From the NCBI GenBank assembly GCA_965368765.1, contig CBDUOF010000287.1, positions 1-7,332 on the forward strand: a DNA stretch of 7,332 nt, given 5' to 3'. Origin of the DNA: Leptofilum sp965368765. GTDB lineage: Bacteria; Chloroflexota; Anaerolineae; Promineifilales; Promineifilaceae. The position numbers were made by a program, and so were the translations under genes. The notes under the pieces were generated by a model. The model saw only the letters and a program-made list of their open reading frames with translations, was not told the DNA's origin and did not search any database. This document shows positions 1 through 6,154 of the stretch, piece after piece; position 1 is the stretch's first letter; every line of letters begins with the position of its first letter.

Positions 1-255
1 GTTACCGGCCTGGGCGCTGGCGCAGCGCTTATCGTGGGCGGCATCGCCACCCTAACGGTGCAGTTGTGGGCTGGCCCGACGCACATCATCAACGGCATCA
101 ACTACGCCGATGTGTGGCATACGCCACTGACGATTGTTGGCTGGCTGGCGCTGTTGCTGGGCCGTGTCGTTTCGGGAGGGATTGTCCTGCGGGAAGTGGA
201 ACGGCCGTTGCTGGCACAGCCTATCCGAATCTTGTCTATTAGTAAAGAGAGTTAG
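1..255 (+). CDS. C-terminal part of an unrecognised membrane protein
   Basis: This reading frame is open from the first base and ends at TAG 253-255, so it is a 5'-truncated gene of which 84 residues are visible. An internal GTG at 34 could serve as a start, but open frame on both sides of it makes a longer protein more likely. Two hydrophobic stretches are visible, roughly residues 4-24 (small, Gly/Ala-rich) and 43-62 (LTIVGWLALLLG-like). A basic/acidic tail rich in Arg, Glu and Leu follows. This fits two membrane spans with a short C-terminal tail. I do not recognise a family and assign no function. It is the only plus-strand gene in the window and converges on the lipoprotein gene. Its tail codons include one copy of AACGGCCGTT (200-209), read there as E-R-P-L. 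Confidence 0.6.
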   Translation, partial: VTGLGAGAALIVGGIATLTVQLWAGPTHIINGINYADVWHTPLTIVGWLALLLGRVVSGGIVLREVERPLLAQPIRILSISKES

Positions 256-265
256 TTTACGTACA

Positions 266-305
266 AGAGAATGGAGATTGGACAAGTCACCAATCTCCAT
301 TCTCT
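266..305. terminator. Perfect 16-bp hairpin between convergent genes
   Basis: The arms AGAGAATGGAGATTGG (266-281) and its exact reverse complement (290-305) enclose an 8-base loop, ACAAGTCA. The hairpin lies just after the plus-strand stop (255) and 76 bases beyond the minus-strand lipoprotein stop (381), where a bidirectional terminator would be expected. Neither side has a clear T-tract, so intrinsic termination is not certain. It could instead protect mRNA 3' ends or be a small inverted-repeat element. The rest of 256-380 shows no other gene or clear signal. Confidence 0.5.
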
Positions 306-380
306 AGGTGATCGTTATCGATCGACAGCGCCCCTGAATTTTCATCCAGCCTCTGCCGTTCTTTTAACCAGCAAGCTATC

Positions 381-2510
381 TTAGGGAACCACTACGAAGG
401 AAAGTGTTCCACCGCCAGCAGGCAAGATCAAGGATAGTTCACTTCCGCCGGGATGGAGGCGATAGTTTTGGGCCGCTTCCAGGCTGTTGATAAACGCCTG
501 ATAATGGGAGTCTGGTCCACATTCGGCCAGGGTCATGAGGCCGGGCGAGGCTAACATTCCGCCATTGAGTCCGCCCTGATTTAGTTCGTAGCTCAGGCTG
601 GCTTGATTGCAGTCAGCTGTGATTTCTATCGTGCCATCTGAACGATAGGTTACCTGGTACAGTTCCGGATTTTCTATAGTGATAGTCTCACTGCTGCCGG
701 GCTGCGCCGGGCCACTTGTCCACTGCCAGGTTTTGTCTTGCAGGCCGGACAGTGGCATTCCTTCAATTTCCAGTGAGGCGACCAGTGCGTCCAGTGCCTC
801 CAGCGTCGGTGAAAAGTCGGCGCTGTCCAGACGATTCAGCAGGTCTGTTTTTTCAGCCATGTAAGCGTCATAATCGTTGGCCAGACGATCGAATTCCTCC
901 TGAGGAACATCTTCGATGGCTGGCAGGGCTTCTGTGGTGATGGGGTAGAAGAAGGAGACCAGGTAACGGCCGTCATTGGTAAACCCCTGGTAAACATAGG
1001 TGAGACCCTGACTGGTCACCGGGTTGGCATCCTGCGCCCAGCGGCCAACAAAGCGGTAGCCACTTTGGGTGGCGCTGGTCTCATTCAGCTGGCCCAAAGG
1101 AACGGCACGCCCCAGCTGTGCGGTCAGGTCTTTGATGCCGCCGATTTCTTCAAAAGGCAAGACGGCGACGGAGCCGGGCATATTGGTGATGGTCGTTCGA
1201 TCAGCAATTTGAGTCAGGAAATTGGCAACGGCCGTATTGCCCGCTTCATCCCACATCTGCTGATAAGCCTCGACCGGGATGAGATACAGGATGGGGTCGC
1301 CCGGCACATGCTCCGCTCGGTCGGCCGCATCAAACAGCAGCTCAATGTGTGCTGGCAGCCCTACAGGACCGGGAAGCAGACTTTGGTCGTAGGGCGTTTC
1401 GGCCACAACTTGCCAGTTCCAGGAAGCGGCCACCCCCTGGGCATCCAGCTGGATGTTTAGTTCGTCCAACGGAAGGGCGGTGTTGAGAGGCAGTGCTGTA
1501 CGGCTAAAAATCATGTTGCCCGCGTCCACCTTCAAGTTCAGCACCAGATTGCCGTCCTCGGCAAAGACGTAGGTAACCACATCGCCCAGCCTTGCCAAAT
1601 ACTCATTGTAAAGCGAGCCAGGTTCACATTCTGCCAGTGTCATCGGACCAGGGGCAAAGGTGAGGCTGCTGCCCTCAAGGCTGATCTGGCTGCTGGCACT
1701 GTTACAATCGGCTTGAATTTGCGCGATGCCATCGGCTAGAAATTCTAACGTGTATCGGGTAGGGTCGGATACGATGATGTCGTTGCTTTCAGCACCATCG
1801 GCTGAATCCTGGAAAGCCAGCCAATACCAGGTGCCAAGCAGCTCATCGGGAACGGCCGTTTCTTCTGCCACAGTGAGGTCTTCCGTGTCAACGGCCGTTA
1901 ACGCCCCATTTTGCAGCGCATACGTCGTGCGCGTCTTCAGGCTGGGGCAGCACAAGGGATCATCATCAGCATGGGTATTTGCTTCAACAACAATCTCGCC
2001 GTTGGCGATCACGATCGATTCAGGCGAAACGCGATCTCCCAGCAGAATTGTGGACACATTTTCCGCTGTTCCCTCACTGTTAAGGACGGCAGCCAGGTAA
2101 ACAAAGGAGCCGCTGCCGCCGGAATTCTCGACTAACAAGACGGCCGCATCATCCACACTATCGTTATTCAGGTCGCCAAAGGCAGTAAAGGTGAGCAGCC
2201 GTATGGTTGGTTTGAACGCGCTGTCTTCTAGAAACGGCTCGCCTTCGTACAGACCGTCCAATAACAAGACCGGTTCGTCATAAATGCCCTGGTAGGTCGT
2301 GTTTTTGAGCAGGTCTTCGGTTAACTCAATCGGCGTTGCCGTAGGTGTTTCTATAGGCATCTCGGTTGGGGATTCCGTTGGCGATTCAGTTGTTTCTGTG
2401 GGAACGGCCGTTTCCGTCTCTGAACTGTCCTCGTCAACATCAGCTGGGTTGCAAGCAACGACACTGAATAGCAGAGCCAAGTATATAAGTAAAAATGTTT
2501 TTGTTCTCAT
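381..2510 (-). CDS. Secreted lipoprotein with two META/HslJ-like domains
   Basis: This 709-residue protein starts with a lipoprotein signal peptide: basic MRTK, a hydrophobic core, and a lipobox ending V-V-A-C with Cys20 as the lipid attachment site. Residues about 30-62 form a Thr/Glu/Pro/Ser linker with repeated TESP/TEMP units. Residues about 105-205 contain a DLNNDSVDDA stretch like the Asp-rich loops of FG-GAP/integrin-type repeats, plus a Cys-Cys pair (187-188). Two META-like domains (the HslJ heat-shock lipoprotein family) lie at about 222-340 and 588-707. Each has the ADCN ... MTLAEC pattern, with Cys pairs 269/295 and 634/664 that could form disulphides. The unassigned middle (about 345-585) ends in a helical, charged segment. 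The start is supported by AAAGGAAA upstream and by a one-base TAATG overlap with the preceding small gene, which suggests translational coupling. The protein is probably exported and anchored outside the cytoplasmic membrane. Its substrate or partner is unknown; META proteins are poorly characterised. Confidence 0.85.
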   Translation of the reverse strand: MRTKTFLLIYLALLFSVVACNPADVDEDSSETETAVPTETTESPTESPTEMPIETPTATPIELTEDLLKNTTYQGIYDEPVLLLDGLYEGEPFLEDSAFKPTIRLLTFTAFGDLNNDSVDDAAVLLVENSGGSGSFVYLAAVLNSEGTAENVSTILLGDRVSPESIVIANGEIVVEANTHADDDPLCCPSLKTRTTYALQNGALTAVDTEDLTVAEETAVPDELLGTWYWLAFQDSADGAESNDIIVSDPTRYTLEFLADGIAQIQADCNSASSQISLEGSSLTFAPGPMTLAECEPGSLYNEYLARLGDVVTYVFAEDGNLVLNLKVDAGNMIFSRTALPLNTALPLDELNIQLDAQGVAASWNWQVVAETPYDQSLLPGPVGLPAHIELLFDAADRAEHVPGDPILYLIPVEAYQQMWDEAGNTAVANFLTQIADRTTITNMPGSVAVLPFEEIGGIKDLTAQLGRAVPLGQLNETSATQSGYRFVGRWAQDANPVTSQGLTYVYQGFTNDGRYLVSFFYPITTEALPAIEDVPQEEFDRLANDYDAYMAEKTDLLNRLDSADFSPTLEALDALVASLEIEGMPLSGLQDKTWQWTSGPAQPGSSETITIENPELYQVTYRSDGTIEITADCNQASLSYELNQGGLNGGMLASPGLMTLAECGPDSHYQAFINSLEAAQNYRLHPGGSELSLILPAGGGTLSFVVVP

Positions 2511-2725
2511 TATTTAATTTCCTTTCCTGCGTCAACCCATTCTCTAATTGCATTTTTGCTTGCCCACCTATCCAGAGAGGCTCCGATCAGTAGTCCGATC
2601 GCAGCGCCAAACGGCAGGCTAAATATTCCCCCTAACAGCACACTCACGGCGGCACCGGCAACTAATCCGCCGCTCACATAATATCGCGCCGGCTTATTCT
2701 TTGTATTATTTGATTCAAGCTTCAT
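2510..2725 (-). CDS. Small glycine-rich membrane protein, 71 aa
   Basis: The protein has a short polar N-terminus (MKLESNNTKNKPARYY) and then a Gly/Ala-rich hydrophobic region, about residues 17-50. That region can form a hairpin of two short membrane spans broken near S-L-P-F-G. A charged amphipathic tail rich in Trp, Arg, Glu and Lys follows. The open frame extends eight codons further to an ATG at 2749. The ribosome binding site AAGGAG falls inside that extension, only two bases before the second ATG (2734), so the third ATG at 2725, 11 bases after AAGGAG, is preferred. The stop TAA overlaps the lipoprotein ATG by one base, placing both in one transcript. The spans resemble glycine-zipper proteins in composition, but I cannot name a family. 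Repeat element A ends 38 bases upstream. Confidence 0.7.
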   Translation of the reverse strand: MKLESNNTKNKPARYYVSGGLVAGAAVSVLLGGIFSLPFGAAIGLLIGASLDRWASKNAIREWVDAGKEIK

Positions 2726-2763
2726 GATATGCATATCTCCTTCTTGCATTTAATCTTGACAAA

Positions 2764-2878
2764 GATAGCGTACCAAGAACCGGCATGCTTGTCGTCGGTG
2801 GCATGTTGATTTCCGGATCAACAAAGAAGACCGTTGGTTCCTGGGCATCTCAACATTTGATGAGAATTGGCGTCAGGC
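2764..2878 (-). repeat. 115-bp repeated element, copy A
   Basis: An ungapped alignment with 4993-5107 gives 83 identical positions of 115 (72%), counted by eye. Conserved blocks on the minus strand are GCCTG at one end, CTCATCAAATGTTGAGA, TTTGTTGA-CCGGAA, CCGACGACA, and TTCTTGGTACG-TATC at the other end. The loop CCGACGACA sits on a stem, CATGC/GCATG here. CTCATC/GTTGAG can form a second small stem with one mismatch. The element starts directly after the T-run that may terminate the USP gene and ends 38 bases before the 71-residue membrane protein gene. It may be a structured RNA or leader, or a small dispersed repeat. I do not recognise it as a known riboswitch. Confidence 0.7.
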
Positions 2879-2903
2879 AAAAAAAGCCGCCAGCAAATTC
2901 TGG
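2879..2903 (-). terminator. Weak intrinsic terminator after the USP pair
   Basis: On the minus strand, just after the USP stop at 2921, CCAG-aatttg-CTGG forms a 4-bp stem. It is followed by CGGC and seven T residues (2885-2879). The T-run and position fit a terminator for the USP operon, but the stem is short. Confidence 0.35.
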
Positions 2904-2920
2904 GATTTCCTGCTGAAGGG

Positions 2921-3832
2921 TTATGTCCAATTTTCCTTCAGGTAAGCGGGAGATTTACGCCGCACAACCATCACAGCGCGATCTGTGCCTAACAAAACTT
3001 TCTCGGTAACGCTGCCGTAGGTCCAGAGCAAGATGCCGGAACGGCCGTGGCTGTTCATGGCGATTAAATCCACGTCATGCTCGTCGGCATAATCAATAAT
3101 GACGTCAGCGGCTGAACCGATTTTCGCCACCGTTTTAACAGAAATACTATGCGCTGTGGTCAGAGACGTTTTGACCTGTTCCAGGTAAGCAACTGCCTTG
3201 GCGCGCACGTCGGCTTCAATTTGGGCAATGCTGGGCTCAGGCGCCGTCAATTCCTGCGCCAGATAGGGCAATGAAACGGCACGGAGCAAAATGAGTTCGG
3301 CCGACACTGCCTGGGCCAAGGCGACGGCTGGTTCCAGAGCTTGGGCAGCCATACCTGATCCATCCAGCGGGAGCAAAATACGACGGAACGTGTCAGGTTC
3401 GTTGCTCGGCTGGTCGGGGATTACAAGCACCGGGCAGGCTGCCTGCCGCAGCAACCGGGCAGACACGCTGCCGTAGCGCCACCGTGTCAATTCAGAACGG
3501 CCGTGGCTGCTCATCACTATCAGATCCACCTCATTTTCCTCAGCACAATTGATAACGGCCGTTACCGTATTAAAGTCAACAACCACTGCCGTCCTCATAT
3601 TGACCCCGGCAGCGGCAAATCGGGCGCTAACAGCGGCCAGATACCGCTCAGCCTCCTCTGCAGCATGAGGCAATGACGCTTCAGGCAAGACCAAATCTAT
3701 GTCTAACGGCACAACCACATGGAGCACCACAATCTCTGCCGACATACCGACAGCCATCCGTATGGCCGGAGCCAGCGCCCGCTCTGCTAATGGGGAGCCA
3801 TCCAGCGGCAATAAGATCTTCTTAAATTTCAT
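2921..3832 (-). CDS. Universal stress protein with two UspA domains (303 aa)
   Basis: This protein has two UspA domains in tandem, about residues 1-140 and 149-291, and a short polar tail (KSPAYLKENWT). Each domain opens with the family signature I-L-L-P-L-D-G-S (5-13 and 152-159). Each also carries the nucleotide-binding loop in the form x-S-H-G-x9-G-S: Ser108...Gly111...Gly121-Ser122, and Asn260...Gly263...Gly273-Ser274. The classical motif is G-x2-G-x9-G-S/T. The first Gly is Ser or Asn here, a common variant, so ATP binding is plausible. USPs are cytoplasmic proteins that modulate stress tolerance; the target is not evident. The start is preceded by AGGTAGG. The gene follows the next USP gene by 45 bases with no visible terminator between them, so they are probably co-transcribed. 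The usual single USP is about 140 residues, so this is a natural tandem fusion. Confidence 0.92.
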   Translation of the reverse strand: MKFKKILLPLDGSPLAERALAPAIRMAVGMSAEIVVLHVVVPLDIDLVLPEASLPHAAEEAERYLAAVSARFAAAGVNMRTAVVVDFNTVTAVINCAEENEVDLIVMSSHGRSELTRWRYGSVSARLLRQAACPVLVIPDQPSNEPDTFRRILLPLDGSGMAAQALEPAVALAQAVSAELILLRAVSLPYLAQELTAPEPSIAQIEADVRAKAVAYLEQVKTSLTTAHSISVKTVAKIGSAADVIIDYADEHDVDLIAMNSHGRSGILLWTYGSVTEKVLLGTDRAVMVVRRKSPAYLKENWT

Positions 3833-3877
3833 AGCGTACCTACCTATTCTGTTGAGTTCTGTTAAGCGAAACAGTTG

Positions 3878-4753
3878 TTATCGAACAACCAAAGTGGCGC
3901 ATGGCGCCCCGCGCAGCATTTTTTCGGTCACGCTGCCAAATACCCAGCGATCGACACCAGAACGGCCGTGACTGGACATGACGATTAAATCAACCTGTAA
4001 CTCATCGACTGCATCAAGGATGCTCTCGGCAACGGACCCAGCGGCGACCTGGGTGATGATCTGAATACGGCCGTTTTTCAGGGATTCTCGTACGCCCTGT
4101 AAATAGATATTGGCATCCTGTTCCGCTATCGCCATAACCGAGGCAACGCCGGGCCAGCCGACGACCGGTTCTTTCGGTATCGGCGGCATCTCTGTCACCC
4201 GCAGTAAAATCAGCTCTCCTGCCGCCTCATGGACCAGCTTCAGTGCTAGACCTAGTGCCTGCTCTGCCTGCAGCGAGCCGTCCAGCGGAACCAGAATGCG
4301 TTTTTGGGCAAATGGCTCTGTTTCTACCTGGGGGTGAATGATAGCCAGGGAGCATTCGGCTTTATGTAGTACCTTATCAGCAACACTGCCGTAAACCCAA
4401 CGACCAATGCCGGAACGGCCGTGACTGGACATCACAATCAAATCAATCTCATTTTCATGGGCAAAGTCAAGGATCGAGTCGGCTGCTTTACCCACCATGA
4501 TTTCGCTCTTAAGGCGTACTGCCGAAAAGAGCGAGCGGAGCTGAAGCCCAGATAGGTACCTTTTGGCTTCCTTTTGGCCCCCATCAATAACGCGCTTATA
4601 CAGGTCTGGATCAAGCTGAATAGATAGCGGCACAATCACTCGGAGCAGCACAAGCTCAGCGGACAGTGCTTCTGCAAGAGCCACCGCCGGAGCCAGCGCC
4701 GTTTCTGCCAGCTCGGAGCCATCCAGAGGGAGTAGAATCTTTTTCACCAGCAT
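3878..4753 (-). CDS. Universal stress protein with two UspA domains (291 aa)
   Basis: Two UspA domains are visible, about residues 1-140 and 151-291. The signatures KKILLPLDGS and KRILVPLDGS open each half. The nucleotide-binding loops are S-S-H-G-x9-G-S at 109-123 and at 260-274, with G-R-S-G directly in the loop. Only the first Gly of the classical motif is replaced, by Ser, so ATP binding is likely retained in both halves. The protein is cytoplasmic and probably dimeric, or pseudo-dimeric within one chain, as is known for tandem USPs. The start ATG has TAAGGAA about nine bases upstream, and the 35-residue membrane protein gene ends only 10 bases before it. The layout suggests one transcript: small membrane protein, this USP, then the second tandem USP. 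Similarity to the 303-residue neighbour indicates duplication. Confidence 0.93.
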   Translation of the reverse strand: MLVKKILLPLDGSELAETALAPAVALAEALSAELVLLRVIVPLSIQLDPDLYKRVIDGGQKEAKRYLSGLQLRSLFSAVRLKSEIMVGKAADSILDFAHENEIDLIVMSSHGRSGIGRWVYGSVADKVLHKAECSLAIIHPQVETEPFAQKRILVPLDGSLQAEQALGLALKLVHEAAGELILLRVTEMPPIPKEPVVGWPGVASVMAIAEQDANIYLQGVRESLKNGRIQIITQVAAGSVAESILDAVDELQVDLIVMSSHGRSGVDRWVFGSVTEKMLRGAPCATLVVR

Positions 4754-4763
4754 CGTAGATTCC

Positions 4764-4871
4764 TTACTTTGTCAACCGTTTTCGCCAGACCATAAAGGCA
4801 AGAAGCAAAACGGCCGTTACGAACAACACGCCCAAAACGAGCAATATTTCAAATAGAACGAAATTCGTCAT
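4764..4871 (-). CDS. Single-span membrane microprotein, 35 aa
   Basis: This short gene runs from ATG at 4871 to TAA at 4764-4766. It is preceded by a strong ribosome binding site, GGGAGG, five bases before the ATG. The product starts MTNFVLFE, continues as an unbroken hydrophobic helix to about residue 29, and ends W-R-K-R-L-T-K. A single membrane span with a basic cytoplasmic C-terminus is therefore expected by the positive-inside rule. The next gene, a tandem USP, starts 10 bases downstream with its own ribosome binding site. The ATG also overlaps, as ATGA, the stop of an upstream short open frame. The gene includes one AACGGCCGTT palindrome (4809-4818), read as T-A-V. The function is unknown; anchoring or signalling to the adjacent USP is only an inference. 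Confidence 0.72.
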   Translation of the reverse strand: MTNFVLFEILLVLGVLFVTAVLLLAFMVWRKRLTK

Positions 4872-4987
4872 TGCAACCTCCCGGCTTCATAAGCCATTGT
4901 ATTGATGGTGCTCATCATCGGGCTGTTGGCAATCGCTTCACCTATAGCCCAAGGAGCACCTATATAGTTATTTTGTAGCTTGTGCAG
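4868..4987 (-). other. Leader with nested inverted repeat and a short open frame
   Basis: GGTGCTC (minus, 4960-4954) pairs perfectly with GAGCACC (4913-4907). Inside it GGGCT (4950-4946) pairs with AGCCC (4924-4920), giving a nested stem structure about 54 bases across in front of the 35-residue gene. The same stretch is also open for 39 codons in one minus-strand frame, ending ...MAYEAGRLQ. Its TGA overlaps the ATG of the small membrane gene as ATGA, as in coupled genes. No ATG, GTG or TTG with a ribosome binding site opens it; ATG 4918 is internal and has no such site. It may be a gene remnant, a leader peptide with a weak start, or simply a structured leader RNA. Confidence 0.4.
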
Positions 4988-4992
4988 TTAAG

Positions 4993-5107
4993 GATATCGT
5001 ACCAAGAATCCTCAGGTCTGTCGTCGGCAGACTGATGACTTCCGGCTCAACAAAAGAGACCACCCTGAGGTGGTCTTCTCAACATTTGATGAGGGTTAGC
5101 CACAGGC
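4993..5107 (-). repeat. 115-bp repeated element, copy B
   Basis: This is the second copy of the element at 2764-2878, the same length and orientation. The loop CCGACGACA is conserved, but its stem is CAG-TCTG against CAGA-C-CTG instead of CATGC/GCATG, so the pairing is kept while the bases change. B additionally has a perfect 8-bp hairpin, AGACCACC-TCAG-GGTGGTCT (5076-5057), which copy A keeps only in part. The first 12 bases of B on the minus strand overlap the last codons of the dehydrogenase remnant. The element lies 121 bases upstream of the 35-residue membrane protein gene. Confidence 0.7.
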
Positions 5108-5270
5108 AGATATTAAGCCACCATCGATTGGAATAACCGCGCCATGTACCTAGCTGGCCAAATCACTGGCCAAGACCAATACAATCCGGGCGCCCCATCT
5201 GGTTGGCCAAAACGGCCGATCGGCAATCCTTGCTTAAAGTCATAGCCCGTCTTTAACCGTCCCAGGTGCA
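5096..5270 (-). pseudogene. C-terminal remnant of a short-chain dehydrogenase/reductase
   Basis: The minus strand encodes the end of an SDR-family oxidoreductase in two frames. The first part reads GLPIGRFGQPD (to 5197) and the second, after a net one-base loss near 5190-5197, reads ARIVLVLASDLAS. A TAG stop (5152-5150) then stands where SDRs normally have Tyr in A-S-Y-V-x-G, and the frame continues VHGAVIPIDGG to TAA at 5096. GRFGQPxE, LASDxASYVxG and the D-G-G end are standard C-terminal SDR features near the cofactor and subunit-contact region. The Rossmann GxxxGxG and the catalytic Ser-Tyr-Lys are absent because only about 55 of roughly 250 residues remain. The left limit of about 5270 is approximate. 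The gene is dead: truncated, frameshifted and stopped. Confidence 0.75.
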
Positions 5271-5290
5271 TACGGTTTTTCAAACCGCGC

Positions 5291-5662
5291 TCAGGCCAAT
5301 GGCTCTGTCGTTGCCTGGTGATGAGCGATAAATGCTGGTGTCCGATTCCAGGTTTCTTTAGCGATATCATCTAACGTAACTGACAAGAGCAACTTGTTAT
5401 CAGCCGGATCGTAGCTGCGGATGAAATCAGTCGGGATGTAGGTGTCGCCACCAAGCAGTATGCTAAATAGCTCAAGATAACTGCCGTATAATTTCAAGCC
5501 TGGGTTTGTATCATTTTGGCGGTGGTGCAGGCGAATAGCATAACCGATGTCATGACCATCAGCTGTCCATACGGCCGTTCCTCGCCACTATTTTTTGTCC
5601 CGTAACATTGTTATCGCATCTTCATTGCGTGGCCGTTGTTTATTGAAAAGCTGCTGAAACAT
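5291..5662 (-). pseudogene. PRC-barrel-like small protein interrupted by in-frame TAG
   Basis: A well-formed start, GAGGG before ATG at 5662, opens a 123-residue frame that ends at TGA 5291. Codon 25 is TAG (5590-5588), after MFQQLFNK...MLRDKK, and the frame then continues without another stop: WRGTAVWTADGHDIGY, later LGGDTYIPTDFIRSYDPADN and LLLSVTLDDIAKETW. The pattern of G-x-x-I-G followed by D-x-Y-I-P and an S-Y-D-P strand resembles PRC-barrel/DUF2171-type proteins, which carry short beta-barrel repeats. That assignment is tentative. It sits 19 bases after the one-domain USP gene, so it belonged to the same transcript. A nonsense mutation, a sequencing or assembly error, or readthrough could explain the TAG. 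The only in-frame restart is TTG at 5497, without a clear ribosome binding site. Confidence 0.65.
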
Positions 5663-5681
5663 AATTGTCCCTCTTTTTGAA

Positions 5682-6110
5682 TTAGCCTACTTCACGCTGG
5701 CGCACCAGAAGCACCGGTATCGGCGCACGCTGTACCAGATAATCAGCGACGCTGCCCAGCACCCAGCGCACAGGGTCTCGCCGGTCGCGGGTAGCCATCA
5801 CCAAAACGTCAAACGACTCCTGGTGGATCAAGGTTAAAAGCGATTGACCTACGTCGCCGGAGATGACAGTGAACTGGAGACGATCCGCCGCAAGATCTAG
5901 CCGAGAAGCTACTTCAGCCAAATACAGTTCCGCTTCTGTCTCCAGTTGGCGCTGCCGGACTTGCCACAGCTCGGCCGCGGTCTTGCTATGGGGTACGATG
6001 CGGACCAGCGTGAGCGTGCCACCAGAAAGGCGACACAGTTCCAGCGCGTAGGGAATGGCCTCTTCGGCCGCTGACGATCCGTCTAATGGTAAAAGGATAT
6101 TTTGGTACAT
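5682..6110 (-). CDS. Single-domain universal stress protein, degenerate ATP loop (142 aa)
   Basis: This is one UspA domain of normal length. It opens MYQNILLPLDGS and ends PIPVLLVRQREVG, both standard family strands. The loop corresponding to G-x2-G-x9-G-S reads A106-T-R-D109-x9-G119-S120. Both leading Gly positions are replaced, the second by Asp, so ATP binding may be lost, as in the non-nucleotide-binding UspA subgroup. The frame is open upstream to an ATG at 6233. The start at 6110 is chosen because GAGGG precedes it at good spacing, the family signature begins there, and the upstream extension overlaps the separate 55-residue membrane protein gene. That gene ends 44 bases upstream, and the interrupted PRC-like gene follows by 19 bases. 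The role is presumably a cytoplasmic stress-response regulator with an unknown partner. Confidence 0.88.
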   Translation of the reverse strand: MYQNILLPLDGSSAAEEAIPYALELCRLSGGTLTLVRIVPHSKTAAELWQVRQRQLETEAELYLAEVASRLDLAADRLQFTVISGDVGQSLLTLIHQESFDVLVMATRDRRDPVRWVLGSVADYLVQRAPIPVLLVRQREVG

Positions 6111-6154
6111 GATTCCCTCGCTTACCTGCTCAGCACAATCCCAGCTACGGTCGT

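Noticed and set aside
1065..1460. 131-residue plus-strand open frame inside the lipoprotein gene
   Set aside because: Shadow frame opposite a strongly supported coding gene; no ribosome binding site or recognisable domain.
4993..5081. Repeat read as protein (FVEPEV...RILGTISL against FVDPEI...PVLGTLSL)
   Set aside because: The two readings look alike, but changes fall mostly on first and second codon positions, both are cut by a TGA just upstream, and stem pairing is preserved. Coding is not supported.
5047..5085. A 12-residue peptide frame (MLRRPPQGGLFC) in repeat B, matched by MLRCPGTNGLLC in repeat A
   Set aside because: Both copies keep ATG and TGA, but there is no ribosome binding site, and an ungapped alignment keeps the frame automatically. 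More likely part of the structured repeat.
2764..5107. Repeats A and B as ends of a mobile element
   Set aside because: They are direct rather than inverted, the DNA between them encodes USPs and a small membrane protein with no transposase, and no target duplications are visible.
5113..5370. 85-residue minus-strand open frame
   Set aside because: It mixes the end of the PRC-like gene in the wrong frame, part of the dehydrogenase remnant, and out-of-frame sequence after the frameshift.
5096..5662. Reassignment of TAG to an amino acid
   Set aside because: TAG serves as the normal stop of the AhpD-like gene and the 55-residue gene, and the dehydrogenase also has a frameshift, so decay is the simpler reading.
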